A stretch of 64,000 nucleotides of DNA from Dokdonia pacifica (GTDB lineage: Bacteria; Bacteroidota; Bacteroidia; Flavobacteriales; Flavobacteriaceae): positions 186,001 through 250,000 of the forward strand of contig NZ_FZNY01000004.1 in NCBI RefSeq assembly GCF_900188275.1, given 5' to 3'. The notes beneath the pieces were generated by a model. The model ran no database searches. It saw only the letters and a program-made list of their open reading frames with translations, and was not told the DNA's origin. The position numbers and the translations under genes are program-made. Shown here in pieces: positions 56,901 through 63,998 of the stretch. Each line of letters begins with the position of its first letter. The stretch's first letter is position 1.

Positions 56901-57185
56901 AGTCAAGGCAATTGGGGGAAGATTTATGAAGTACAAACAAACGACGATCAAATAGAAGTCGCTTTATCTGAAACGAGTGTAGAACCTCCAATACTATTAA
57001 TACAAAATGAGGATAGTGTAAATGGATATCATCACTTTAAAGTAATTACAGAAAATACTTCGGGAATGTTAAGTACAGAAGAGAAAATTTTGACAATTCC
57101 TGATTACACAGTCTCAGATCAAGACCCAACAAATCCAACAGGTATTGGGGCAATGGTTGTAGGATCATCATTTATAGCAAATTAA
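50940..57185 (+). CDS. Giant protein with propeller-like and invasin-like domains (2081 residues)
   Basis: A 2081-residue protein, no signal peptide or sorting tail. Residues 1-350 contain repeats of the form FCKLDINGNIIFIKSYELG and VCKIDATNGNIIWDITFS, like a beta-propeller. Residues about 405-500 (STINAELDSIPANGVSQTLV ... GLVNDNGVYTTFLTS) read as an invasin/intimin-type Big_1 Ig domain. The remaining 1550 residues are of unknown fold, starting with KGYHLRWMFRGALGNTHLPKG. The first 2.5 kb of the gene look more A+T-rich than the rest, which suggests modular assembly. Confidence 0.75.
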   Translation: MEFFKKYFDEQVFSETIHHNSFIYTIGIQEIPGNNSKGVFCKLDINGNIIFIKSYELGTTNTKFRNFIKSNDNNFIVSGELFDNNESFVCKIDATNGNIIWDITFSNTKTAGGLRVKYLSELNSNEFIFVNRDITSNRFIIHKIDFLGNVVSSKNMGTIYFSGVAANPNGERILYQESLRLFVLDASMNVISYNPLVGLNNITSIKFINNEDFVIIGDPSGGYGTYLMKLNTETIGSISSVPEKTMPEILNGRGGRLFIDNNEIYLSLANGTPPASGDVMYSSIIAKFDLDLNLIWSKRFNIELSPKVELFQEPKIFLEGKIGEELLILLRSSAQSAIIVSSINLDTCITVDAPLIITDTIREVAHGDRTTTPIVLNTISQTHEINDIEVVPEEVCVIIGNQTLDIDQSTINAELDSIPANGVSQTLVTVQLYDQLGLPLVSGGPYTVTISNSSGTLENPSGLVNDNGVYTTFLTSETFESTALLEFTVNSQGPSNNTDSVVFEEEPNDQIVITEITSLQSPNLYLQASGSEGSDSTKGYHLRWMFRGALGNTHLPKGNLATNTTLSVNFNKPEDFIKIYKAPYIKKTVSIDFTIHNPEVVDNSNYLWIYRVEGKEWYMYFNNTNKYNEVLNSIDPINNSNSFLNTYGEELIELENKEDLFFAAKVNFTQVNDSSICLLETLSVPENTLTANKVVSNRKVYGASDLNTEVRLICENGRSIRLKMNSCYMTSIDFEFYTDTIAYINQMYGWEVLGDFALSVEDLDVLKQLEPNDGDVHGVWKRFNDDAFVNVENYKNKWNATPEEGDRNIKQVVEQYIALSNNGSNPTAIEEVPLGNDLNDPNDVVQVSNLDLLNVAAYDYHIARMLGLGVLDISEDATFIYIAEYTTFGDLEDGLGAREVHHLSMSLPTSYHDDRLPIPVQIDTITPGAFIGTDSDEPSAITGEDGYTHDGLARYVSLYAEASPEDHVNVSFFNTAEHIDLSTITYPIYAGLEYKLGNEDWQKPELSHDTRYVNAVPDGETAYFETRFINIPSIQAPFYVHRQTVSGTHTYKSYGINWFSRSQLGEQASINTVLTPTNPLLPPSSTNALLIRNEYPLLLTSESEQERLNAIPESNDPGNPSDKTLIRLSFNYHSAQELKSYQVPLDSTISNEDLENTDTLFPNGQEIFANAIDVFFRDEVPNNVSGQIVGDIVDDAINDLLSIIETGPYNVSSNNTTIDPVIIPGTEDNFVGGVFIQGSQRFIIHEVSQGTNGPVFTVYKKVISESIVNGGMPSDTAEAVEMPAVEGDGFFMAIENMQTPASWGIPNPLGMQVQVGPTDEIHREVLTFTDSDGVEIRQLQKTRGIWDTATVTPVLEPGYDGQGVQGEYHQGLYKFEFNTKTLEQHPQFSTDNNSVEWFRGSIRVFSNEAYNGGNPTKPRRVLSVLKIENIIPLGTTTGENVVVYAHDPSFIQGDTSYDEIQTGVNVGVNFYPGYKIYLYADPAFNITEDAILPAEGEGMRNSIFGFRSKDSDGACEGPNTSCVSKISVPNVLFAQEIIEPQPPQEPLGGTFATRPDFFGRSTFTFTTKYDHKPHGVLFYRSNDEGLLNALYTKQTMQAIRAALKLLGGNDEAWVTDRWKNFLDFGVLEANGDYNFYPPEEDAENRFKFPHPDKPAFFDWANQVRVNLGLEPLDVGPDNTVPVGDERIFSFVKGAIYNAFVPLTEVPIIYQHIKEAPYQPQSKKQVIRDRNGGILSPTDPEFDMAPMMKTIDTSPHETLYTDFNLDGTSNNLYFYGAKELGTQLTMSAFSPFLGPIKLVNTNAPEQPEIKRIMPVLGNQVLGITPKIQLEINAYPEVQNIQRLTVYRTTSRLHAQSVRTMELVKVIDLTDEEYVGQSVLKVYDDFSDLSEVPYGEGLYYRITVSRAVLYTNKNNVLVDDFAPSQASKIVATMMVEVSNPTSPDLSFEGNISTFTGGTPYTASNIFLTAVRFFWEKQAYNAKYHLYKMNSQGNWGKIYEVQTNDDQIEVALSETSVEPPILLIQNEDSVNGYHHFKVITENTSGMLSTEEKILTIPDYTVSDQDPTNPTGIGAMVVGSSFIAN

Positions 57186-57208
57186 AATAAAAAAAATAAA
57201 AATAGATT

Positions 57209-58342
57209 ATGGCAACAAGTAAAGAACAGTTAAAGCAATATTTTGAAACTGGAGACGTCCCAACAGAAGGACAATTTGAAGAACTTATAGACAGTTATAG
57301 ACATATTGATACAGGGGAAGTAATAAGTTCAATTGAAGATGCAGAAGATAGTACAACATTAACGATCAGTGATGCGAGTACTGTAGTAGTACCAAAATCT
57401 AACTTCTACGATGATAGATTTAAACATCAATATTCACAAACCATCACAATAGACGGCGATGCAGATACCTATTATCAGGTAGTTATAAAAGGCGGAAATC
57501 AAAATAGAATACGAGAACTCAATATTTATAGACGTCACACAGATCCAGCACCAAATACTTGGAATACAGCTTCACTTAGAGGCGCGTTAACAGCAGAATT
57601 TAGATTTAATGCAGGAAGTTGGGGAGGGTCTCAATATGATTGGATGCTTCTAGATTTTAGAGAAAAATATTGTAATATGCTCGCAGATGCAGGGCATGTC
57701 AATACAAAACGCGCTTTTTATGTAATGCTACGAGGAGGTGGAGCACAATATCATATTGATTCTGATGACATACTGGATATACAAGTTGTGTATAGTGCAG
57801 ATGAGATTATATATCCACACTCAAACCCTATTTATGTGGAATATGGGAAAGCACCAATTACAGAAGTAAATACTGACAATATATCAGACCATGTGATTCC
57901 AAAGGCAGGAGAAGTTATCCTTAAAGGACCAGATGAAAGAGGCACTAAGGAGTATGCAATTCTTAGGCATTATAATAACCCTAGCGGTACAAAAACCTTT
58001 CATATTAAAACTCCTATGCGAATAGACCAAGATACTGACATGTATTTTTTTAAAGCTGAAGGATATGCATTTGGTGGAGGGGGAGAAATAATTGATATTG
58101 TTTGGGTAGGTTATTGTTATCAACCTAGTGGAGTAATTTTAAGTAAAAAAACAAAGGTAGGAAGATCAGATACGATCACTGCTGGACAATATGTAGGGTC
58201 AGACAATCATGTCTACATATGGTTTAAAACACCTAGTAATAACAATAATACATTTGCTATCGATACTATGCGTGTAGGAAATGGTCCGCTCTTTAAAAAA
58301 GGAGACTTAGAAGTGATTTTAAGTGATGCAGCAGAGCTATAA
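57209..58342 (+). CDS. Phage tail-fibre/host-specificity-like protein
   Basis: A 377-residue protein. The N-terminus SKEQLKQYFETGDVPTEGQF followed by EELIDSYRH is a motif I associate with tail-fibre-type proteins of Bacteroidota phages and prophages. The rest is beta-rich (ITIDGDADTYYQVVIKGG, YHIDSDDILDIQVVY, GNGPLFKKGDLEVILS), which suits a trimeric receptor-binding tip. It is 23 bases after the 2081-residue gene and 4 bases before the amidase. Confidence 0.6.
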   Translation: MATSKEQLKQYFETGDVPTEGQFEELIDSYRHIDTGEVISSIEDAEDSTTLTISDASTVVVPKSNFYDDRFKHQYSQTITIDGDADTYYQVVIKGGNQNRIRELNIYRRHTDPAPNTWNTASLRGALTAEFRFNAGSWGGSQYDWMLLDFREKYCNMLADAGHVNTKRAFYVMLRGGGAQYHIDSDDILDIQVVYSADEIIYPHSNPIYVEYGKAPITEVNTDNISDHVIPKAGEVILKGPDERGTKEYAILRHYNNPSGTKTFHIKTPMRIDQDTDMYFFKAEGYAFGGGGEIIDIVWVGYCYQPSGVILSKKTKVGRSDTITAGQYVGSDNHVYIWFKTPSNNNNTFAIDTMRVGNGPLFKKGDLEVILSDAAEL

Positions 58343-58346
58343 AACA

Positions 58347-58937
58347 ATGCTTGTACTCTTAGACAATGGCCATGGCGGTCTTATAAATAACACATACCAA
58401 ACCCCAGGAAAACGAAAAGACTGGGGTGATGGTAATGTGATCTATGAAGGTGAATTTAACCGAGCCATTGTGAATGGAATTATTCAAGATTTAACCCTTC
58501 TAAAGATTCCATATGTAAATATCGCTCCAGAATATTGGGATGTAAGCCTAAAAACACGTGTACGTCGTGCTAATGCCTATGCACGTCAAAAGTGCTTCTA
58601 CTTAAGCGTGCACGCCAATGCAGGCGGCGGTGTAGGAAGTGAAATTTTCACCTCTCCGGGACAAACCCATAGCGATCGTATGGCTACTATTTTTGGTCAA
58701 GAATATCAAAGAACATTTCCAGATCGGAAATTACGAACCGATTTTTCTGACGGTGATCTGGATAAAGAAGGGCGCTTTTATGTCCTTACAAAAACAAAAA
58801 TGCCAGCCATACTTACAGAGAACTTCTTTATGGATAATAGAGAAGAATTCAATACACTATTAATGACCGCAGAAGGGCGTTCTCGTATTATCAAATATCA
58901 CGTAGATGCTATCCGAAGAGTGGTTGCTATGAAATAA
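58347..58937 (+). CDS. N-acetylmuramoyl-L-alanine amidase (Amidase_3)
   Basis: A 196-residue zinc amidase from the ATG at 58347 (a GTG at 58323 would overlap the previous gene). Ligands visible are His9 (LLDNGHGG), Glu34 (YEGEFN) and His89 (LSVHANAGG), with the catalytic Glu158 (LTENFFMDN). It cleaves the amide bond between the glycan and peptide parts of peptidoglycan. There is no signal peptide, so it acts only after lysis, via a holin-like route or on a particle; phage lysins look the same. It closes the giant-protein cluster. Confidence 0.88.
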   Translation: MLVLLDNGHGGLINNTYQTPGKRKDWGDGNVIYEGEFNRAIVNGIIQDLTLLKIPYVNIAPEYWDVSLKTRVRRANAYARQKCFYLSVHANAGGGVGSEIFTSPGQTHSDRMATIFGQEYQRTFPDRKLRTDFSDGDLDKEGRFYVLTKTKMPAILTENFFMDNREEFNTLLMTAEGRSRIIKYHVDAIRRVVAMK

Positions 58938-59069
58938 AGAAATACGATACGTTTTAATGTTTCATTCTTCCTTTGGTCATGAACCTGTCGGCAGGCAGGT
59001 CTCATAAGCTCGATTTCACAGGTTTAGACTTTTTTGGTTCTTTTTTGGCAATGAAAAAAAGAACTTCAT

Positions 59070-59097
59070 TCCTCAATCTCTTTCAATATCGTTTCAG
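59070..59097. repeat. 28-bp copy of a downstream gene's 3' end
   Basis: TCCTCAATCTCTTTCAATAT plus CGTTTCAG is identical to 59205-59232, the end of the membrane anti-sigma-like gene. REP-like family C elements fill the space between. Confidence 0.9.
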
Positions 59098-59098
59098 T

Positions 59099-59173
59099 CA
59101 CCCTGAATGTATTTCAGGGTCTCACTACTTTTAGAATTGGTAAGATGAGATGCTGAAATAAATTCAGCATGAC
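59099..59173. repeat. Two REP-like elements, family C
   Basis: CACCCTGAATGTATTTCAGG-GTCTCA (59099-59124) and GAGATGCTGAAATAAATTCA-GCATGACGT (59144-59173), inverted to one another. The 263-base gap from 58938 also holds GGTTCTTTTTTGGCAATGAA near 59036 and no gene. Confidence 0.7.
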
Positions 59174-59200
59174 GTATTCAGTTTCTTCTTAAAAAGGACA

Positions 59201-59800
59201 TTACTCCTCAATCTCTTTCAATATCGTTTCAGAACTACGTAACACCTTTTTGTAACAACGTGTCACAAACCAGACGAGAAGTCCGAAAAAGACGAGCATA
59301 AAAGGAGCGGCAATACCCAGTTTAGGATCAAGGGTTTCAAATAGATTTTCATCATTAAATAACTTAGCCGAAACAGGCACAGTAAGGAGCATAAATAGGA
59401 AACTAATTCCTACGTTCAATTTTTGAAAATTGACAAAGTTCTTTTTCCCTTTTGCATAGGTTTCCATGGTTTCTTTATAATTCATTTTAGTGACATTCAC
59501 TTGTTTCATCCCTCGTATCGTTTTTAAGGAAAGGATAGGAAGTACAGCAAGGATGAGCATACATAAAATAGCAGATACTTGTAGGGCGATGGTATCAAAT
59601 GTTTTAAAATTAGCTAATAATACGACCATTGCTACGTAGCAAACTACGCCCCCTATTTTTTCTGCAGTAAAGATCTTATTCCATTGTGAGGTATATTTTT
59701 GTTGTGTCATTTTGAGTATAATTTCGTCTGTTAATTGTTTTTGTTTTTCAAGGTCTTGGCTCATTTGAGACCAGGCAGCTTGCATTTCTTCTAGTTCCAT
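59201..59800 (-). CDS. Probable membrane anti-sigma factor
   Basis: A 199-residue protein with an N-terminal cytoplasmic helical part (MELEEMQAAWSQMSQDLEKQ) and four membrane helices. It follows the ECF sigma gene by 4 bases, the usual place of an anti-sigma partner. The sequence has no zinc motif. Its last 28 coding bases have a copy 135 bases further downstream. Confidence 0.7.
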   Translation of the reverse strand: MELEEMQAAWSQMSQDLEKQKQLTDEIILKMTQQKYTSQWNKIFTAEKIGGVVCYVAMVVLLANFKTFDTIALQVSAILCMLILAVLPILSLKTIRGMKQVNVTKMNYKETMETYAKGKKNFVNFQKLNVGISFLFMLLTVPVSAKLFNDENLFETLDPKLGIAAPFMLVFFGLLVWFVTRCYKKVLRSSETILKEIEE

Positions 59801-59804
59801 AAGC

Positions 59805-60290
59805 TTATTTCTTTACTAATTGTGTTCTTAATGTTTCTTTAATTCGAGAGATGCGTGTCGCTACTTTACTTCTAGAAAACCCAGTAATCGTGGCAATCTC
59901 TTCATACTTTTTACCTTCTAATAAAAGAAGGATAATCCCTTTATTGACATCAGAAAGTTGTCGTATCTGAGCATACATTTCTGCGAGTCGTTCTTCCAGA
60001 ATCGGATCGTCAGGTTCGTATGTGAGATGAAGGTTTTCTATCCCTACAGCAGTACCTTTACGTTTTTCTTTTCTTAAAAATGTAAACGCGGTATTTAATG
60101 CCACGCGATACATCCAAGTACTAGCTTTGGCCTCTCCTCTAAAACTATCAAACCCTTTCCATAATTGAAATACGATATCTTGATACAAATCTTTTTGATT
60201 TTCTCGCGTGTCACAATACACTCTGGAAATCTTAAAAATGATCCCTTCGTTTTCTTTTATGAGTTGTGTAAAAGCTTCTTCTTTGCGCAT
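59805..60290 (-). CDS. ECF-type RNA polymerase sigma factor
   Basis: A 161-residue sigma-70-like protein with region 2 (ENQKDLYQDIVFQLWKGFDS and STWMYRVALNTAFTFLRK) and region 4 (LLLEGKKYEEIATITGFSRS followed by KVATRI). Extracytoplasmic-function sigma factors direct RNA polymerase to stress or envelope genes under control of a membrane anti-sigma factor, here probably the downstream gene. On the minus strand upstream, TTG ... TATCTTAC may be its own promoter. Confidence 0.93.
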   Translation of the reverse strand: MRKEEAFTQLIKENEGIIFKISRVYCDTRENQKDLYQDIVFQLWKGFDSFRGEAKASTWMYRVALNTAFTFLRKEKRKGTAVGIENLHLTYEPDDPILEERLAEMYAQIRQLSDVNKGIILLLLEGKKYEEIATITGFSRSKVATRISRIKETLRTQLVKK

Positions 60291-60429
60291 TAAAGATGAT
60301 TTATATACTCCATTAGTAAGATATGTATTAAAAAAGTCGCAAAAAAGTTTACTTTTTTTTCAAATCGTTGTTGTTGAGGTGTTTTTGTATGTTTGCTTAA
60401 AGCGAAAAGGTAGAGCAGTAATATATAGC

Positions 60430-60726
60430 ATGGAAAGAGTGAATATTGAAAAGTTAGAAGGTAGTTTTCTAGACGGAGGAGGAGAGAAGTATGTTTACTT
60501 TTACAATGGCAAACCTTTTACAGGAATAGCTGTAGAATACTATTATGAAGTTGGGAATTTAGTTTTTGGAGAAGAAGAATATCATAACGGCTATCAAGAT
60601 GGTTGGATACGTTATTATCATAGAAATGGACAGTTAGATACAGAATACAAAAATATTAATAATCAAACTGTACCAGGAACTTATAAAGAGTATGATGAAA
60701 ACGGTGTCTTAATACATGGGATGTAA
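60430..60726 (+). CDS. YwqK/MORN-repeat-like protein
   Basis: A 98-residue protein from the ATG at 60430; the frame extends upstream to 60208 but that part overlaps the sigma gene. It has repeats of the MORN/YwqK type: YFYNGKPFTGIAVEYY, YHNGYQDGWIRYYHRNGQL and YKEYDENGVLIHG. Such proteins appear as immunity or antitoxin-like proteins in Bacteroidota, though most have no proven role. Confidence 0.75.
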   Translation: MERVNIEKLEGSFLDGGGEKYVYFYNGKPFTGIAVEYYYEVGNLVFGEEEYHNGYQDGWIRYYHRNGQLDTEYKNINNQTVPGTYKEYDENGVLIHGM

Positions 60727-60752
60727 TTTTAATATTAAAGAAAAAACAGTAA

Positions 60753-61358
60753 ATGAGTTGGATAAAAACCCTAGGATATGATGAAGCAGAAGGTCCTTTA
60801 AAACGGATGTATGACCGCGTAAAAGGCCCTGATAATAATGTAGACAATGTACTATCTATACATAGCCTGCGGCCGCATACATTAAAAGGGCATATGACAC
60901 TTTACAAAAGTGTTCTTCACAATGCCAATAACACCTTGCCCAAATGGTATCTAGAAGCTATAGGTGTGTATGTGAGTTACCTCAATACTTGTGATTACTG
61001 TGTACAACATCACCTTGCAGGGTTCACACGATTACTAGCCGATGATGATCGTGCAACGGCTTTTTATCAAAGTGTACAAAATGATACCGTAGCTACTTTT
61101 TTTGATAATCATTATAAAGATGGCATTATATACGCACAAAAACTTACCCAAGCACATCACACCATCACCAAAGAAGATATAGATCATTTAAAAACGGTAG
61201 GCTTCTCTGAAGGCGAAATCTTAGAAATCAACCAAGTCACGAGTTACTTTAACTATGTAAACCGTATGGTCGTTGGTCTAGGCGTCAATACCGATGGAGA
61301 TATCATTGGACTTTCACCAGGTAATAGTGACGAACCCGATAACTGGAGTCATCATTAG
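60753..61358 (+). CDS. AhpD-like/carboxymuconolactone decarboxylase family protein
   Basis: A 201-residue helical protein with the alkylhydroperoxidase motif LNTCDYCVQHHLAG (Cys80, Cys83, His86-87), typical of peroxidase-related AhpD-like enzymes that reduce peroxides with a CxxC pair. The start ATG at 60753 is the first in the frame. It lies 26 bases after the YwqK-like gene. A hairpin at 61637-61663 could end a transcript from the opposite strand. Confidence 0.9.
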   Translation: MSWIKTLGYDEAEGPLKRMYDRVKGPDNNVDNVLSIHSLRPHTLKGHMTLYKSVLHNANNTLPKWYLEAIGVYVSYLNTCDYCVQHHLAGFTRLLADDDRATAFYQSVQNDTVATFFDNHYKDGIIYAQKLTQAHHTITKEDIDHLKTVGFSEGEILEINQVTSYFNYVNRMVVGLGVNTDGDIIGLSPGNSDEPDNWSHH

Positions 61359-61379
61359 GGTTCGAGAAGTTGATAAATT

Positions 61380-61663
61380 CGTCATTTCGAGGGAAACGTA
61401 GTGACGAGAAATCGCATAACAGTGAGTGCGTTTTAGTAGGTTAGTTTATGAGTTTTTAAAAAAGATATATTAGTTACGAAGAATAAGATTTCCTCCTTCG
61501 AGGAAATGAAATAGATTATGTAAGGTGATTGAGTGATTTTTGCTTTTCGCAAAAATTGTATCGAAATCAGCGACTAGAAATAAAAATAGAATAACACTCT
61601 AATGATAGAGTAATACTCTATTTTGTATTTTAAAAAGCTCCTTTCCTTAGAGAGGGAAGGAGC
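61380..61663. repeat. Repeats in the gap before the antiporter gene
   Basis: The 475-base gap has no gene. CGTCATTTCGAGGGAAACGT ... GACGAGAAATC (61380-61417) is a known type of Bacteroidota dispersed repeat, ATTTCCTCCTTCGAGGAAAT is a small hairpin near 61490, and GCTCCTTTCC ... GGGAAGGAGC (61637-61663) is a near-perfect stem followed on the minus strand by TTTTT. Confidence 0.65.
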
Positions 61664-61759
61664 CTGTATGGAGGCACGAAATACAGACAGAAGGGAGTAT
61701 ATGCTATGTTTATTTGTCAGAATAAATACCTTCGATACCTTACTGCGACAAGCATACCT

Positions 61760-61772
61760 TTTCGCGAAAGCG
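61760..61772. repeat. Dispersed palindrome, partial copy
   Basis: TTTCGCGAAAGCG with the left arm degraded, 62 bases before the antiporter gene. Confidence 0.75.
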
Positions 61773-61833
61773 AAAGAACGTTTATAAAATAGATACCTAT
61801 CTTTACAAGCTAAATAACGCCATATAAAAATTC

Positions 61834-63084
61834 ATGGATTACTTTTTTATTATCACAGTACTTGTAGGACTTTCAGCGGCTTTTGGGTATATCAATGTGC
61901 GGTTTTTAAAACTACCCAATACCATTGGACTTATGCTCATTACCATTGTATTTACATTGGCCGTATTTGCACTAAGTTATGTAGATAATACCTTGTTAGA
62001 TGCAGAACGCTATATTATCAAGCAAATTGATTTTAGAACAGTATTGCTGGATATTATGCTTAGTTTTCTCTTATTTGCTGGCGCTTTGCATACGAATTTT
62101 GAACAACTCAAAATACAACGATGGCCAGTATTGGTGTTTTCAACCTTAGGAGTATTGGTCTCTACATTTTTAGTAGGTGCCGTGATGTATTTCATACTCC
62201 CTTTATTTGGATTGCAAGTAGCTTTTATACATTGTTTGTTATTTGGTGCTTTGATCTCTCCTACAGATCCCATTGCCGTTTTAGGGATATTGAAACAAGC
62301 AGGCGCTCCTAAAAAACTAGAAACTAAAATTGTAGGAGAATCGCTATTTAATGATGGGGTAGGCGTGGTGGTCTTTCTTACTATTTTTCAAATCGCCTCT
62401 TTTGGAACAGACAATATAGAAGTCTCAGAAATCTTTAAACTGTTTGGGCAAGAAGTAATTGGAGGCATAGGTTTAGGAGCTATTATAGGATGGATTGTCT
62501 ATCGATTAATGAAATCTATAGACGATTATTATATAGAAGTTATTATTACACTTGCGGGCGTGATGGTAGGAACGGCTATCGCTCATAAGTTTCACCTTTC
62601 TGCTCCATTAGCAATGGTGACCGCTGGATTAATTGTAGGGAATGATACCATACGAGGAACTGCCATGTCTGAAATTACAGAAAGCTATGTAGATAAATTT
62701 TGGGAGCTCATTGATATTTTATTAAATGCGTTACTCTTTGTTTTGATTGGAATGGAAATGCTGGTGCTTGTTGTAGAAGGAAAATATGTGGTGGCAGGAT
62801 TATTAGCAATTCCTATTGTTTTACTATGCCGTTATGCTTCTTTATTAATACCTATTAATTTCTTTAAAAAACGATTAGATTTTGTCCCTAAAACCAACCT
62901 CATTATGACATGGGGAGGATTACGAGGCGGAATTTCTATCGCGCTTGCATTAGGACTTTCAGACGAGATGAATAGAGAATTGTTTCTGGTGATTACCTAT
63001 GTAATTGTTGTTTTCTCAATACTCGTGCAAGGGCTTACGATTGGGAAGTTAGTGACATGGGCGCAAAAGAGAGGATTAAAGTAG
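61834..63084 (+). CDS. CPA1-type sodium/proton antiporter
   Basis: A 416-residue inner-membrane protein with about 11-12 helices. The family's ion-binding motif GESLFNDGVGVV (about residue 166) with Asn-Asp, and ALISPTDPIAVLG before it, are clear; TWGGLRGGISIALAL is near residue 352. It exchanges Na+ or a related cation for H+, supporting pH and salt homeostasis. There is no cytoplasmic C-terminal regulatory domain, so it is a short CPA1 form. Confidence 0.93.
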   Translation: MDYFFIITVLVGLSAAFGYINVRFLKLPNTIGLMLITIVFTLAVFALSYVDNTLLDAERYIIKQIDFRTVLLDIMLSFLLFAGALHTNFEQLKIQRWPVLVFSTLGVLVSTFLVGAVMYFILPLFGLQVAFIHCLLFGALISPTDPIAVLGILKQAGAPKKLETKIVGESLFNDGVGVVVFLTIFQIASFGTDNIEVSEIFKLFGQEVIGGIGLGAIIGWIVYRLMKSIDDYYIEVIITLAGVMVGTAIAHKFHLSAPLAMVTAGLIVGNDTIRGTAMSEITESYVDKFWELIDILLNALLFVLIGMEMLVLVVEGKYVVAGLLAIPIVLLCRYASLLIPINFFKKRLDFVPKTNLIMTWGGLRGGISIALALGLSDEMNRELFLVITYVIVVFSILVQGLTIGKLVTWAQKRGLK

Positions 63085-63131
63085 GATTAGTTTCTTGTTA
63101 GCATGCTGACTTTTTAAAGCTGAATAGATCT

Positions 63132-63209
63132 TTCCCCGACCCTAAAAGGCGGACACATTCTCAAATTGTTAGGGTATTTAAAATTTTCACTCCCTTTAGG
63201 GTTGGGGAA
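63132..63209. repeat. REP-like inverted repeat, family A copy 2
   Basis: TTCCCCGACCCTAAAAGG (63132-63149) and CCTTTAGGGTTGGGGAA (63193-63209), the same stem as 33116-33192 with a different loop. Confidence 0.8.
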
Positions 63210-63290
63210 CTGAAAATTTGATACTAGTAAAAGTTACATCTATAAAGAGTTTACAAAAGAAAGGATCAGAATAGTCTTTTTCTAAAATGA

Positions 63291-63298
63291 TATTTTTG
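63291..63298 (+). promoter_or_regulatory. -7 promoter element close to a start codon
   Basis: TATTTTTG matches TAnnTTTG exactly and ends 4 bases before the methyltransferase ATG, implying a very short or absent leader on that transcript. Confidence 0.4.
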
Positions 63299-63302
63299 CT
63301 AT

Positions 63303-63764
63303 ATGAAAGTAGACAATTTTACAAATGAATTTTTCGGAATAGGGATTCAAAATGGAAAGACCCCAGAAAATTTAGGAGTGCTATGGCGAAGTGCTCAAAA
63401 CCTAGGCGCTAGTTTTATTTTTACTATTGGCAATCGATATGCAAAACAAGCAAGTGATACCCATAATGCCGTAAAAGCAATGCCTTATTTTCACTACGAT
63501 ACCTTTACCGATTTTTATAACCATCTGCCTAAAGGTGCTCGATTGGTAGGTGTAGAAATGCATGCAACTTCAGCGTCTTTAGAAACCTTTGAGCATCCAC
63601 GTCGCTGTGTCTATTTACTAGGAGCCGAGGATCACGGACTTTCTAAAGAAGCTATAGAGAAGTCGCACTTCTTGGTACAGTTTCCTTCAGAAATGAGCTT
63701 AAATGTAGCTGTTGCAGGGAGTATTGTGCTCTATGATAGGACGCGTACAAAACCAAGATCATAG
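63303..63764 (+). CDS. TrmH/SpoU-family RNA methyltransferase
   Basis: A 153-residue knotted (SPOUT) methyltransferase. Motif 1 is GKTPENLGVLWRSAQNLGA (N, R), motif 2 CVYLLGAEDHGLSKEA near residue 102 and motif 3 EMSLNVAVAGSIVLYD near 130. It would 2'-O-methylate a ribose in tRNA or rRNA using SAM. The length equals the minimal single-domain form. Confidence 0.9.
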   Translation: MKVDNFTNEFFGIGIQNGKTPENLGVLWRSAQNLGASFIFTIGNRYAKQASDTHNAVKAMPYFHYDTFTDFYNHLPKGARLVGVEMHATSASLETFEHPRRCVYLLGAEDHGLSKEAIEKSHFLVQFPSEMSLNVAVAGSIVLYDRTRTKPRS

Positions 63765-63998
63765 TTTTTTAATACCATTGCTTTTAAGGGTGTCATACAT
63801 AAAATAATGTAACGCTTTCATCTCTGTTTTTCCCGCTTCTTTTCCTAATCGTCCTGAAAAATACAACACAAACCAAAGGATACATAGTACTACCATTGTC
63901 ACTAATGGAATTGCATACGAAGTTTTTAATGAGATATTGCTATACATCCACATACCAGCACCTATAAATAAGGTGGCCACTATAAAATGTAAAAACAT
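63759..63998 (-). CDS. Small membrane protein, unknown
   Basis: A 79-residue protein with two membrane helices and a basic C-terminal tail. It converges on the methyltransferase gene and overlaps its end by 6 bases. No family recognised. Confidence 0.65.
   Translation of the reverse strand: MFLHFIVATLFIGAGMWMYSNISLKTSYAIPLVTMVVLCILWFVLYFSGRLGKEAGKTEMKALHYFMYDTLKSNGIKKL

Noticed and set aside
38069-58937. Complete prophage or contractile injection system
   Set aside because: No integrase, terminase, portal, capsid, sheath, tube, baseplate or AAA+ gene in the window; only fibre-like and amidase genes are phage-like.
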